The translations under genes were made by a program, and so were the position numbers. This document shows positions 26,068-34,681 of a DNA stretch of 64,000 nt, one piece after another. Below the pieces are notes generated by a model, which was not told the DNA's origin, searched no databases, and saw nothing but the letters and a program-made list of their open reading frames with translations. Position 1 is the stretch's first letter. The number at the start of each line of letters is the position of its first letter. Where the stretch lies: positions 62,001 to 126,000 of the forward strand of contig NZ_FMZC01000011.1 in NCBI RefSeq assembly GCF_900102625.1. Reading direction: 5' to 3'. The DNA is from Paracidovorax valerianellae (GTDB lineage: Bacteria; Pseudomonadota; Gammaproteobacteria; Burkholderiales; Burkholderiaceae_C).

Positions 26068-27606
26068 TCAGCCGAGCAGGTAGGCCATTTCGCCCAGGTC
26101 GACCACGACCATGCTGGCGCTGTTGCCCTCGTGCTCGTGCGTGATCATGCGGAAATCGCCCAGCGAGCCCAGCCGCATTTCGCGGTGGTCGGCACGGTGG
26201 GCCGGCAGCCAGTTGCACAGCCGTGAAATCGCGATGCCCACCGTCGCGTGGCCCCGGGGGTGGGGCTCCAGCAGGATCGCCATGCGCGGCACCATGGGGC
26301 TCGGCTGCCCGTCGAACGAGGGCAGCGACACCACCTTGAGCGTCTTGCCGCGCCACGGCATCACGGCTGGACGGCCGAGCACCAGCTCGTCGATGGTCGG
26401 CTGCGGCAGCTCGACGACGCCGACCACGCTGTCCACCGGCGAGGCATACAGCGCGCCGGCTTCGAACACCAGAAAGTGCGAGTCGGCCGGGTTATTGCCA
26501 CCGCCACCGCCATCGCCATCGCCATCGTCATCGTCATCGTCATCGTCCGAATTCTCATCGCCGGCCGCGCCCGGCCGCACCTGGCTCATGGCGGCCTCGG
26601 GCACGGCATCGAAGAGTTGGTCGATGTCCAGCACCCGCAGCGTGCCTACGTCCGGCACCGAGACGATGCCCTTCAGGAAGGGTTCGCCCGGGGTGCGCGC
26701 CAGGTCGTCCTCCACCAGGTCGGCCAGTTGCCGGCAGGTGTCCGCGAGCAGGCCGATCCACTGGCCCTGTCGCTCCAGCACGGCCACCCAGGGCGGCAGG
26801 GCTGTGCCGGCCTGGGCCGGCGGGGCGGCAATGCCCACCAGCGGCAGCTTGCGGCCGCGCAGTTCGCTGATCGCCACCGTCAGGCCGCCGCCGGGCAGGC
26901 TCAGTTCCACGGACGGCGTGGGCACCACGGTGTTGATACCGCTGGCGGGCACGGCCCACAGCTCGTCGCCCACCGCGAAGACGGCATGCCGGATGGCAGC
27001 CACTGCGTTGCCGGCGGCAGTCGGCAAAGTGGCCGCAGTCGCGGCGGCTCCGCCGGCCCAGGCCGCGTCTTCGCACCAGACCTGGCACAGCGCCATGAGG
27101 CGATCGACCTCCAGCACCGACAGGATGGGCGCGCCGGCGGAGGCCGGCACGACCGATTCGAACAATTCTTCATCGCTGCCGCCATCGTGGTGCACGCGCA
27201 CGATGTCTTGTGGGGCGACGGCTTTCACGCCCATGACCTCATCGACCCGCAGCCCGATCCGGGCCTGCGGCGTGTGCAGCACCAGCACCCGCTGCTGCGC
27301 AGCCGGCATGGACGCCTCGCCCATGGGCAGCCAGCGCTCCAGCGAAACGACCGGCACCGGCCGGCCAGCCAGGTCGATCAACCCGGCCAGCGCGCCTTGC
27401 CGGCGGGGCAGGGGGGACAGGCCTTGTGCAGGCATCGCCAACGCCCGCTCGACCTGCGTGGCCGCGATCGCGATGTGGCAGTCGCCCACGCGTACCCGAA
27501 CGTGCGCGGCCGGCTGCGGCGCTTCGAGGGACTGCGCAGTCGCCTCCGGCACCTCGGCCAGGGCGGGCGCGGCCGCATGGGGCACGGCGCTGGCAGGCAG
27601 GCTCAT
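26068..27606 (-). CDS. Protein with three CheW-like domains
   Basis: The 512-residue protein has three CheW-type folds at about residues 35-180, 205-345 and 385-512. The first is the best match: HIAIAATQVERALAM, LAGLIDLAGRPVPVVSL and GLRVDEVMGVKAV. An acidic/glycine linker (runs of Asp, then Asp-Gly, then Gly) joins domains 2 and 3. CheW couples receptors to CheA, so a triple protein could scaffold an array. No CheA is in the window. Start ATG 27606 overlaps the MCP stop as ATGA. Confidence 0.85.
   Translation of the reverse strand: MSLPASAVPHAAAPALAEVPEATAQSLEAPQPAAHVRVRVGDCHIAIAATQVERALAMPAQGLSPLPRRQGALAGLIDLAGRPVPVVSLERWLPMGEASMPAAQQRVLVLHTPQARIGLRVDEVMGVKAVAPQDIVRVHHDGGSDEELFESVVPASAGAPILSVLEVDRLMALCQVWCEDAAWAGGAAATAATLPTAAGNAVAAIRHAVFAVGDELWAVPASGINTVVPTPSVELSLPGGGLTVAISELRGRKLPLVGIAAPPAQAGTALPPWVAVLERQGQWIGLLADTCRQLADLVEDDLARTPGEPFLKGIVSVPDVGTLRVLDIDQLFDAVPEAAMSQVRPGAAGDENSDDDDDDDDGDGDGGGGGNNPADSHFLVFEAGALYASPVDSVVGVVELPQPTIDELVLGRPAVMPWRGKTLKVVSLPSFDGQPSPMVPRMAILLEPHPRGHATVGIAISRLCNWLPAHRADHREMRLGSLGDFRMITHEHEGNSASMVVVDLGEMAYLLG
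26497..26544. repeat. Hexanucleotide repeat encoding the Asp/Gly linker
   Basis: Eight 6-bp units run in tandem: two GCCACC, three GCCATC and three GTCATC. On the coding (minus) strand they give Asp-Asp, Asp-Gly and Gly-Gly pairs. Each unit is two codons, so slippage would change the length of the linker between CheW domains 2 and 3 without frameshift. Confidence 0.85.
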
Positions 27607-29333
27607 GCGGTTTTGCGCCCGGAACTGGCGTCCTGCAGCTTGTCCAGCAGCGCCACGACGTTCTGCGTGGAGGTTTCCTGTTCGAGCATGGCGTTGCGGA
27701 TGTCGCTGATGGACTGCGTGGTGCTGTCGACCGCGCTCAGGATGCGGTTGAAGGCCGCGCTCACGTCTTCGGACAGCCGGCCGCCTTCGGCCACGCGCGA
27801 AACACTGCTGCCCACCAGTTTGGAGATTTCCTGCGCGGCGAGCGCCGACTTTTCCGCCAGCTTGCGCACCTCGTCGGCCACGACGGAAAACCCGATGCCG
27901 TGCGGCCCGGCGCGCGCGGCCTCGATGGCGGCGTTGAACGCCAGCAGGTGCGTCTGCCCGGAGATTTCGCCGATGGTGGCCACGATGTCGCGGATGTCGG
28001 TGGACGATTGCTCGATGGCTGCGATGGCTTCGCGCGAGCGGGCCAGCAACTGGTTGCCTTCGCCGGCTTCGCGCTGCGTCTGGGTGGCCAGAGCGGCCGA
28101 CCGCTCGGAGCTGCGCGCCACGTGCTCGATCGACGCCGAGATTTCATGCAGCACGGCACCGATGTCCTTCACCTTCTGCGCCACGGCCTCTTCGCGCTCG
28201 ACCTGCTCGGTCACGTTCACGGCGAACTTCACCACCTTGTAGACGCGGCCGTCCGGGTCGAGGATCGGGTTGTAGGTGGCCTGGATCCAGATGCCGGCGT
28301 CGTGCTTGCCGATGCGGCGGTAGCGGGCGCTCTGGAACTTGCCCTCGCCCAGGTCGGCCCAGAAATCGCGGTAGACCTGCGTTTTGACGAAGGCGGGGTC
28401 GCAGAACATGCTGTGGTGCTTGCCGCGGATTTCGTCCAGCGTGTAGCCCATGGTGCGCAGGAAGTTCGGGTTGGCGGTCAGGATGCTGCCGTCCACGCTG
28501 AATTCGACCACCGCCTGCGACAGGCCGATGGCGTCGAGCTTGCCCTTGGTTTCCGCCGCCTGGCGCGTCTCTTCGGTGATGTCGGTGGCGAACTTGACCA
28601 CCTTGTACGGCTTGCCCGAGGAGTCGAGCACCGGGTTGTACGACGCCTGAATCCAGACGTCCGCACCGTCCTTGGCCACGCGGCGGTAGCGCCCGGCGTC
28701 GACTTCGCCCCGGCCCAGCCGCTCCCACAGGCGCGCGTATTCGGCCGAGCGCACCACTTCGGGCGCGCAGAAAAGGCTGTGGTGCTGGCCCACGATCTCG
28801 TCCTCGGTGTAGCCGAAGACTTTCAGGAAATTGCCGTTGGCGTGCAGCACCTTGCCGCTCAGATCGAACTCGATCAACGCCTGCACCCGGTTCACCGCGG
28901 CGATCTTGCCTTCGAAATCGGCCTGGCTGTTGCGCGCATGGGTCACGTCGGTGGCCAGCTTGACCACGCCCACCGGGCGCCCGGCGCTGTCGAAGATCGG
29001 GTTGTACGAGGCCTGCAGCCACACCGGCTCGGCCTGCTTGGTGAGCCGCAGGAAGACATCCTCGACGACTTCGCCGGCGGCCAGGCGCTCCCACATCGTG
29101 CGGTAGGCCGCGCTGGCGGCCAGCTCCGGCGGGCAGAAGATGCGGTGGTGCTGCCCAACGATCTCCTCCAGCGTGTAGCCCATGCGGTCCAGGAACAGCG
29201 GGTTGGCATGCTGGACCCGGCCGTCCAGGTCGAATTCGATGGTGCATTGGACGCGTTCCAGTGCAGCCAGCAGCCCGGTGGTGCGGGCGCGCTCGAACTC
29301 GGAGGCGGCAAGGGGGACGAGGGAAGCGTTCAT
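27603..29333 (-). CDS. Soluble methyl-accepting chemotaxis protein with three PAS units
   Basis: The 576-residue protein has no membrane segment. Three similar PAS/PAC units (about residues 20-140, 145-260 and 265-385) each carry a GYT-x-(D/E)-EI-x-G-x-HHxxFC motif and end in KxATD-like strands. A short signalling domain follows with the hairpin tip QTHLLAFNAAIEAARAG, where the usual QTNLLALNAA asparagine is histidine. The PAS layout suggests intracellular redox, oxygen or metabolite sensing. It heads a five-gene operon behind a FliA-type promoter. Confidence 0.92.
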   Translation of the reverse strand: MNASLVPLAASEFERARTTGLLAALERVQCTIEFDLDGRVQHANPLFLDRMGYTLEEIVGQHHRIFCPPELAASAAYRTMWERLAAGEVVEDVFLRLTKQAEPVWLQASYNPIFDSAGRPVGVVKLATDVTHARNSQADFEGKIAAVNRVQALIEFDLSGKVLHANGNFLKVFGYTEDEIVGQHHSLFCAPEVVRSAEYARLWERLGRGEVDAGRYRRVAKDGADVWIQASYNPVLDSSGKPYKVVKFATDITEETRQAAETKGKLDAIGLSQAVVEFSVDGSILTANPNFLRTMGYTLDEIRGKHHSMFCDPAFVKTQVYRDFWADLGEGKFQSARYRRIGKHDAGIWIQATYNPILDPDGRVYKVVKFAVNVTEQVEREEAVAQKVKDIGAVLHEISASIEHVARSSERSAALATQTQREAGEGNQLLARSREAIAAIEQSSTDIRDIVATIGEISGQTHLLAFNAAIEAARAGPHGIGFSVVADEVRKLAEKSALAAQEISKLVGSSVSRVAEGGRLSEDVSAAFNRILSAVDSTTQSISDIRNAMLEQETSTQNVVALLDKLQDASSGRKTA

Positions 29334-29655
29334 GGCGGCGAGGTCCTGGTGGGCGGGGTCAATGCGTTATCGGCCATTGCTGCGGCCGGCTTGAATGCAG
29401 CGCCTGCAGGAGGACCGACAAGGCGCGTACTGTCCGTGCTATGGGCCGCCCACGCCTCCCTTTTGAAATCAACCTGTGCCAACGCAGGGCTTTGGGAATC
29501 TTGACGGGGCTCGGCCTGCTGCGCAAGCGTGTTTTTTACAAAAAGCGACATTTCGTGGCCCCGCGCGGCTTGCCGGGCAGAAGCCATCGGTTTGCCGCCG
29601 CAAAGACCCTTGGAACGGATAGGGAACAAGGCAGGGCAGGTCGCCTTGCCGCCGC
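29334..29655. other. Intergenic region between MCP and LysR genes
   Basis: This 322-base stretch holds the FliA-type promoter near 29367-29394. Open frames of up to about 100 codons exist on the plus strand (for example from 29441), but they have no recognisable domain, no ribosome-binding site and unusual composition. I see no gene or terminator in the rest. Confidence 0.5.
29367..29394 (-). promoter_or_regulatory. FliA (sigma-28) type promoter of the MCP operon
   Basis: On the minus strand, TCAAG (29394-29390) is followed after 15 bases by GCCGATAA (29374-29367). The -10 matches the sigma-28 consensus GCCGATAA at all eight positions, and the -35 matches TAAAG at four of five. The -10 box lies 33 bases before the MCP start codon. 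This places the operon in the flagellar regulon. Confidence 0.75.
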
Positions 29656-30609
29656 TCAGCCCATGGTGCGGCGCAGCCAGTCCGTGAAGGCAGCGCACTC
29701 CCAGCGGTCCATGGTGCCGGTACGCCAGCACAGGTAGTGCGCGTGGGGGCTGGGGGCCTCGCCCGGGTACAGGCGCACCAGCGTGCCGTTTTCGAGCCAG
29801 GGCGCGCCCAGCTTGAGCCGCACCAGCGCCACGCCCATGCCGGCCGCGGCGGCGTCGCACATCAGGCCGATGTCGTTGAACTGCGAGCCTTCGGTGGGCT
29901 CGGCCCAATCGAGGCCGCTGGCGCCGAACCAGGTGCGCCAGGGTTCCAGCGGGCTGCGCAGCAGCGGCACGCTTTCCAGGTCTTCCGGGCGCTCGAAGGG
30001 GCCGTGCTCGCGCACGAAAGCGGGCGAGGCCAGCGGGGTGACCCGGTCGCGGGCCAGCTCCACGTGTTCCAGGTCGGCGTAATGGCCGGGGCCGAAGCGC
30101 ACCACCAAGTCGGCATCTTCGGCCACCACGTCCAGGAGGGGAATGGACACCTGCAGCGCCAGGTCGATTTCTGGATAGGCCTCGGTGAACTGGCGCAGTC
30201 GCGGGATCAGGATGGCCCGGGCGAAGGTGGGCGTCACGGCCAGCTTGAGCCGCCGTTTGCCCGGCGCCGCAGCCGCGCCTGGAAAGCGCTGCAGCGCGCT
30301 CAGGCCCTCGCGCACATGGGCCAGGTAGGCGCTGCCTTCGGTGGTGAGCGAAAAATCGGCGCGACCGAACAGCCGCACGCCCAGGGTCTGCTCCAGCTGC
30401 CGCACGCGGTGGCTCACGGCGCTGGGGGTCACGCACAGCTCGTCGGCGGTCTGCGTCACGCTGCGCAGGCGGGCCAGGGCCTCGAAGGTCAGCAGGCACT
30501 GGATGGGCGGGATGCGGCGGCTCCCGGCCGGCCCGTCCCAGCCGGCGGTGCCGGCATCGGCCGCGCGCGCGTTGCTGCGCGCGGGTTCGGGCGGCCGGGG
30601 GGCGCTCAT
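29656..30609 (-). CDS. LysR-family transcriptional regulator, GcvA-like
   Basis: The 317-residue protein has a winged HTH (LLTFEALARLRSVTQTADEL, then CVTPSAVSHRVRQLEQTLGVRLFGR, about residues 38-85) and a periplasmic-binding-like effector domain. The opening IPPIQCLLTFEALA and effector pattern (ADLVVRFGPGHYADLEHVEL) resemble the GcvA/AmpR subgroup. It lies 10 bases downstream of purU on the same strand. A link between a GcvA-type regulator and one-carbon metabolism is plausible but not shown. Confidence 0.88.
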   Translation of the reverse strand: MSAPRPPEPARSNARAADAGTAGWDGPAGSRRIPPIQCLLTFEALARLRSVTQTADELCVTPSAVSHRVRQLEQTLGVRLFGRADFSLTTEGSAYLAHVREGLSALQRFPGAAAAPGKRRLKLAVTPTFARAILIPRLRQFTEAYPEIDLALQVSIPLLDVVAEDADLVVRFGPGHYADLEHVELARDRVTPLASPAFVREHGPFERPEDLESVPLLRSPLEPWRTWFGASGLDWAEPTEGSQFNDIGLMCDAAAAGMGVALVRLKLGAPWLENGTLVRLYPGEAPSPHAHYLCWRTGTMDRWECAAFTDWLRRTMG

Positions 30610-30619
30610 CGGGCGGTCT

Positions 30620-31468
30620 TCAGCGGAAGATGACGGTCTTGTGGCCGTTGAGCAGCACGCGGTGCTCGGTGTGCCACTTCACGGCGCGGGCGAGCACCTG
30701 GCTTTCGGTGTCGCGGCCCATGGCGGTCAGGTCCTCCACCGTCTTGCTGTGGTCCGCGCGGGCCACGTCCTGTTCGATGATGGGGCCTTCGTCCAGGTCC
30801 GCCGTCACGTAGTGGGCGGTCGCGCCGATCAGCTTCACGCCGCGGTCGTGCGCCTGGTAGTAGGGCTTGGCGCCCTTGAAGCTGGGCAGGAAGCTGTGGT
30901 GGATGTTGATGGCCCGGCCCTGCAGCTTGCGGCACAGATCGTCCGACAGCACCTGCATGTAGCGCGCCAGTACCACCAGTTCGGCGCCTTCGGATTCGAT
31001 GATCTCGAACTGCCGGGCCTCGGCCTGCGCCTTGGTGGCGGCCGTCACCGGAATGTGGTGGAACGGCACGTTGTAGCTGGCCGCCAGTTGGTAGAAATCG
31101 CGGTGGTTGCTGATGATGGCGGCGATGTTCACGGGCAGCAGGCCCGACTTCCAGCGGAACAGCAGGTCGTTCAGGCAGTGGCCCTCGCGGCTGACCATGA
31201 TCACCGTCTTCATCGGCTCCGAGGCGGCGTGCAGCTGCCAGTGCATGCCGTGCGGGCTGGCGAAGGCGGCCAGCTGCGTCTTCAGCGCCGCATGGTCGTG
31301 CTCCCCGCAGGCGAACTGCACGCGCATGAAAAACAGCCCCGTGGCGTGGTCGTTGTATTGGGCGGCCTCTTCGATGTTGCCGCCATGCTCCAGCAGGAAG
31401 CCGGACACCGCATGCACCAGCCCGAGCTTGTCGGGACAGGACAGGGTAAGGATATAGGCTTGGTTCAT
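30620..31468 (-). CDS. purU: Formyltetrahydrofolate deformylase
   Basis: PurU hydrolyses 10-formyl-THF to formate and THF, balancing one-carbon pools. The 282-residue protein has an N-terminal ACT domain (YILTLSCPDKLGLVHAVSGF) and a C-terminal formyltransferase-like domain. The catalytic region includes INIHHSFLPSFKGAKPYYQA and GATAHYVTADLDEGPIIEQD, which carry the Asn/His/Asp set of the family. ATG 31468 gives the standard length; the frame is open upstream but lacks support. Confidence 0.94.
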   Translation of the reverse strand: MNQAYILTLSCPDKLGLVHAVSGFLLEHGGNIEEAAQYNDHATGLFFMRVQFACGEHDHAALKTQLAAFASPHGMHWQLHAASEPMKTVIMVSREGHCLNDLLFRWKSGLLPVNIAAIISNHRDFYQLAASYNVPFHHIPVTAATKAQAEARQFEIIESEGAELVVLARYMQVLSDDLCRKLQGRAINIHHSFLPSFKGAKPYYQAHDRGVKLIGATAHYVTADLDEGPIIEQDVARADHSKTVEDLTAMGRDTESQVLARAVKWHTEHRVLLNGHKTVIFR

Positions 31469-31598
31469 AGCGGGGCGATTGTCGCAGCACCCGGCGTTTG
31501 TCCGGCGGGGCCTCGGCCGGGCGCGAAAATACGCGCTCATCTCACGGAGCGCGGGCGGCAGCACGGCGCCACCGGTGGCAAGCACGACAAGGACATTC

Positions 31599-33569
31599 AT
31601 GGAAGAAGAGGAGGGGCCCGCCCCGAAGCGGGTGCCCGGCTGGGCATGGGCCGGGTACGTCGCGGCGGGCGTGGCCTGGCTGGCGGGCGGCGATGCGCTG
31701 CTGGCGTCGCTGCCGGGTGGCGCCGGCCTGTACGGCAGTGCCAAGGACATCGCCTTCGTGTTCGGCTCCGCCGCGCTGGCGGCGGTCGGGTTGCGCTGGC
31801 TGCGCGCCTCCGATGCCGCCGCGAGCGCCGATCAGGGCCGCGAGTTCGCGCAGATGGCGCAGAGGGCGCGCGGCGCCGAAGAGCGCCAGCGCCTGGCCAC
31901 CACCGTGGTGGACAACGCCATCGAGGGCATGGTGGTGACCGATGCGCACAACCGCATCCTGTCGGTGAACGCGGCCTTCACCCGGCTGATGGGCTACACC
32001 GAGGCGGAGCTGCTGGGCGAGACGCCCCGCCTGTTCAAGTCGGGCCGGCACGACCGCGCCTTCTACGAAGCCCTGTGGGCCGAGCTGTCGCGCACCGGCC
32101 GCTGGCAGGGCGAGATCTGGAACCGGCGCAAGAACGGCGAGGTGTTCCCCGAGCGCATGTCGCTCAGCACCGTGCGCGACGGCGCGGGCGCGATCACGCA
32201 CTACGTGTGCCTTTTCACCGACGTGTCGCAGGAGCACGCCCAGCGCCAGCGCCTGGCGTTCCTGGCCCACAACGACCCGCTGACCGGGCTGCCCAACCGC
32301 ACCTGGTTCGCCCAGCGGCTGCAAGAGGCCACCGCCCAGGCCCGCGAAACCGGCGAGCCCATGGCCGTGCTGCTGCTCAACCTGGACCGGTTCAAGGACG
32401 TGAACGATAGCTACGGCCACGCCGCCGGCGACGAAGTGCTGCGGCACATCGCGCGCCGGCTGGAATCGGCCCTGCGCCCCGGTGACCTGGCCGGGCGCCT
32501 GGCGGGCGACGAAATCGGCGTGCTCGTGCGCCAAGCCCACAGCGAAGACGAGGCCGCCGCGATCGCCCGCACGCTGATCGCCGCTGTGGCCGAGCCCTGG
32601 CGCTCGCCCGAGGGCTTTGAGGTGGTGGCCGGGGCGAGCGTGGGCATCAGCCTGTTTCCGCGCCATGGCGACAGCGCGCAGGCGTTGCTGCAGGGCGCGC
32701 ACGCGGCCGTGTACGGCGCCAAGGAGCGCGGGCGCGGCGCCTGGTGCTTTTTCAGCGAAGCCATGACCCGGGCCGCGCGCGAGCGCCTGGCGCTCGAATC
32801 GCGCCTGCGCGCCGCGCTGGCGCTGGGCCATCTGCAGCTGCACTACCAGCCGCAGGTGGACATTGCCTCGGGCCGCGTGATCGGCGCCGAGGCGCTCGTA
32901 CGCTGGATGGACCCGCAGGAGGGCCTGATTTCGCCCGCGCGCTTCATTCCCGTGGCTGAGCGCTCCGGCATCATCGGCCCGCTGGGCGAATGGGTCATGC
33001 ACGAGGCCTGCCGCCAGGGCCAGGCGTGGCGCGAGGCCGGGCTGCCCGGCCTCACCCTGGCGGTGAACGTGTCGCCGCGCCAGTTCCACCTGACCGACCT
33101 GGCCGGCTGCGCGGCCTCCGCCCTGTCCGCCTCGGGCTACCCGCCGACCCTGCTGGAGCTGGAGATCACCGAAGGCGCCCTGGCCGAGCGCCCCGAAGAG
33201 GCCCGCCAGGTGCTGCTGCGCCTGCGCGGCCTGGGCCTGCGCATGGCGATCGACGACTTCGGCACGGGCTATTCATCGCTGGCGCACCTCAAGCGCTTTC
33301 CGATCGACGTGCTCAAGATCGACCAGGGCTTCATCCGCGACCTGCCGCAGAACACCGACGACATGGCCATCTGCACGGCCATCATCGCCATGGGCCACAG
33401 CCTGGGGCTGGCCGTGCTGGCCGAAGGCGTGGAGACGCCCGAGCAACTGGCCTTCCTGCGCGAGCGCGGGTGCGACCGCTACCAGGGCTACCTGTGCCAG
33501 CGCCCGCTGCCGGCGGCCGAGTTCACGGCGCTGCTGCGTGCGCAGGTGCCTGGGCCGGCGGGCGCGTAG
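31599..33569 (+). CDS. Membrane-anchored PAS-GGDEF-EAL protein
   Basis: The 656-residue protein has two N-terminal membrane helices (about residues 15-65), a PAS domain (VVDNAIEGMVVTDAHNRILS onward), a GGDEF domain with variant signature RLAGDEIGVL and an EAL domain with GAEALVRWMDP, AVNVSPRQF, IDDFGTGYSSLAHL and AEGVETPEQL. EAL residues look intact. The A-G-D-E-I signature could still be active or could bind GTP as an allosteric site. Net activity is undecided. ATG 31599 follows AAGGA and is divergent from purU. Confidence 0.9.
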   Translation: MEEEEGPAPKRVPGWAWAGYVAAGVAWLAGGDALLASLPGGAGLYGSAKDIAFVFGSAALAAVGLRWLRASDAAASADQGREFAQMAQRARGAEERQRLATTVVDNAIEGMVVTDAHNRILSVNAAFTRLMGYTEAELLGETPRLFKSGRHDRAFYEALWAELSRTGRWQGEIWNRRKNGEVFPERMSLSTVRDGAGAITHYVCLFTDVSQEHAQRQRLAFLAHNDPLTGLPNRTWFAQRLQEATAQARETGEPMAVLLLNLDRFKDVNDSYGHAAGDEVLRHIARRLESALRPGDLAGRLAGDEIGVLVRQAHSEDEAAAIARTLIAAVAEPWRSPEGFEVVAGASVGISLFPRHGDSAQALLQGAHAAVYGAKERGRGAWCFFSEAMTRAARERLALESRLRAALALGHLQLHYQPQVDIASGRVIGAEALVRWMDPQEGLISPARFIPVAERSGIIGPLGEWVMHEACRQGQAWREAGLPGLTLAVNVSPRQFHLTDLAGCAASALSASGYPPTLLELEITEGALAERPEEARQVLLRLRGLGLRMAIDDFGTGYSSLAHLKRFPIDVLKIDQGFIRDLPQNTDDMAICTAIIAMGHSLGLAVLAEGVETPEQLAFLRERGCDRYQGYLCQRPLPAAEFTALLRAQVPGPAGA

Positions 33570-33613
33570 CGAAACGGGCGCGCTCGGGGCTGGAGCGCCG
33601 TGGGGTCAGTGAA

Positions 33614-33677
33614 CTTTTTGCTATGAAAATCATAGCTGTACTCCCTAGTGTTTATTGCGCTGGAGGCTTTTTTGATG
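33614..33677. repeat. Dispersed intergenic palindromic repeat, copy B (inverted)
   Basis: In reverse orientation this copy shows the GCCTCCAGCGCA box, the ACTAGGGAGTA box and the arm pair GCTATGATTTTCATAGC. It fills most of the 121-base gap between the converging PAS-GGDEF-EAL gene and the ChaN-like gene. The loop differs from copies A and E, but the arms remain complementary. Confidence 0.75.
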
Positions 33678-33690
33678 CTAGGCCGTCAAC

Positions 33691-34611
33691 TCATGGTGCG
33701 GCGCCCTTCGTACCCCGTGCACCTTGCCCAGCTTGTGAGCCTCGCAGCTCGGCGCAATGGTCGCGCTGCGGCAGGGCCGGGGTGGCGTGTACCGCGTCCG
33801 CCTCGCCCGGCAGAGCCGCCGGCGCGCCCTCGGCCTGCGCCAGCGCCACCTTGGCAACGAGGCCGGGAAACCAGTGCGTCGGAACGCCCACGCTGCGCAG
33901 CACGTGGCCGCCGCCGGCCACCAGCACCACCGCCTGCCCAGGCCGCCGCGCCGCAGCGGCCACGGCCGCCATGCGCGCATCGCGGGCAATCTGAATGCGG
34001 GCCATGCCGGGAATCTGCGCCTCGGGCAGCAGGCCGCAGTGCCCGTCGCGCAGGGCCGTGTACTGGCGCTCCAGCGCGGCGGGGCCAAGGTGGCGGTCCC
34101 AGCGCTCGTCCCGCATCGCCTCGCCCATTTCGCTGCGCGGCAGGTTGCCGCCGCGCACGGGCACGCCCGCACGCACCGCCGCCATCGCCACCGGGCCGTA
34201 CTGCGCCCACGGCCAGGCCGCCGCGTTCCAGCCGAGCGCCTGCTGCACCTGGCCTTCCGTCGCATCGCGGGGCAGGCCGTCGGTGGCGCGGCCGCTGTCG
34301 GCCATCTCCATCACCAGCGCCGCCAACTGCCCGCGCGCGGCCAGCCACTGCACGGCCTCGCGCTCCAGCGCCTGGTGTTCGGGGGCGTCGTGCTGCTCGC
34401 CGATCAGCAGCACATCGGCGGGCAGCAGGGATTGGACCTGGGCGAGCCAGGGGGTGGGGGCAGCAGGGTCCGGGGGCGCATGCGCGCAGCCGGTGAGCAG
34501 GGCCAGCAGCAGGGCGGCAGCGAGGCGGGGGCCTCTCGGCCACGGCGCGGGGCCGAGTCGATGGGCTGCATGCCGGGAGGGCGATCGGGAGGGAAGCAGG
34601 GTGCCGTGCAT
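33691..34611 (-). CDS. ChaN-family lipoprotein (Tiki/haem-binding fold)
   Basis: The 306-residue protein has a signal with lipobox LLTGC (Cys near residue 42) and the ChaN core VLLIGEQHDAPEHQALEREA, where the GE-x-H is the family hallmark, followed by VMEMADSGR and late VLVAGGGHVLRSVGVP. ChaN proteins are outer-membrane or periplasmic, and one member binds haem; a protease-like fold has been proposed. A second, unprocessed start option exists at 34611 only through a long basic pre-region. It lies 70 bases downstream of the effector candidate, same strand. Confidence 0.82.
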   Translation of the reverse strand: MHGTLLPSRSPSRHAAHRLGPAPWPRGPRLAAALLLALLTGCAHAPPDPAAPTPWLAQVQSLLPADVLLIGEQHDAPEHQALEREAVQWLAARGQLAALVMEMADSGRATDGLPRDATEGQVQQALGWNAAAWPWAQYGPVAMAAVRAGVPVRGGNLPRSEMGEAMRDERWDRHLGPAALERQYTALRDGHCGLLPEAQIPGMARIQIARDARMAAVAAAARRPGQAVVLVAGGGHVLRSVGVPTHWFPGLVAKVALAQAEGAPAALPGEADAVHATPALPQRDHCAELRGSQAGQGARGTKGAAP

Positions 34612-34681
34612 GGGCGCATGCTAAGGCCATGCCCTGCCGACCCGCGCCCTCCCGCAGCGCGGCCCGTGGGCGAGGCCGCCG

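Noticed and set aside
29441-29737. Small ORF between the MCP and LysR genes
   Set aside because: No ribosome-binding site, domain or coding-like composition, and it runs antisense into the LysR gene.
31599-33569. Inactive GGDEF assumed from the AGDEI variant
   Set aside because: Variant signatures with Ala at the first position can remain active, so I left the activity undecided.
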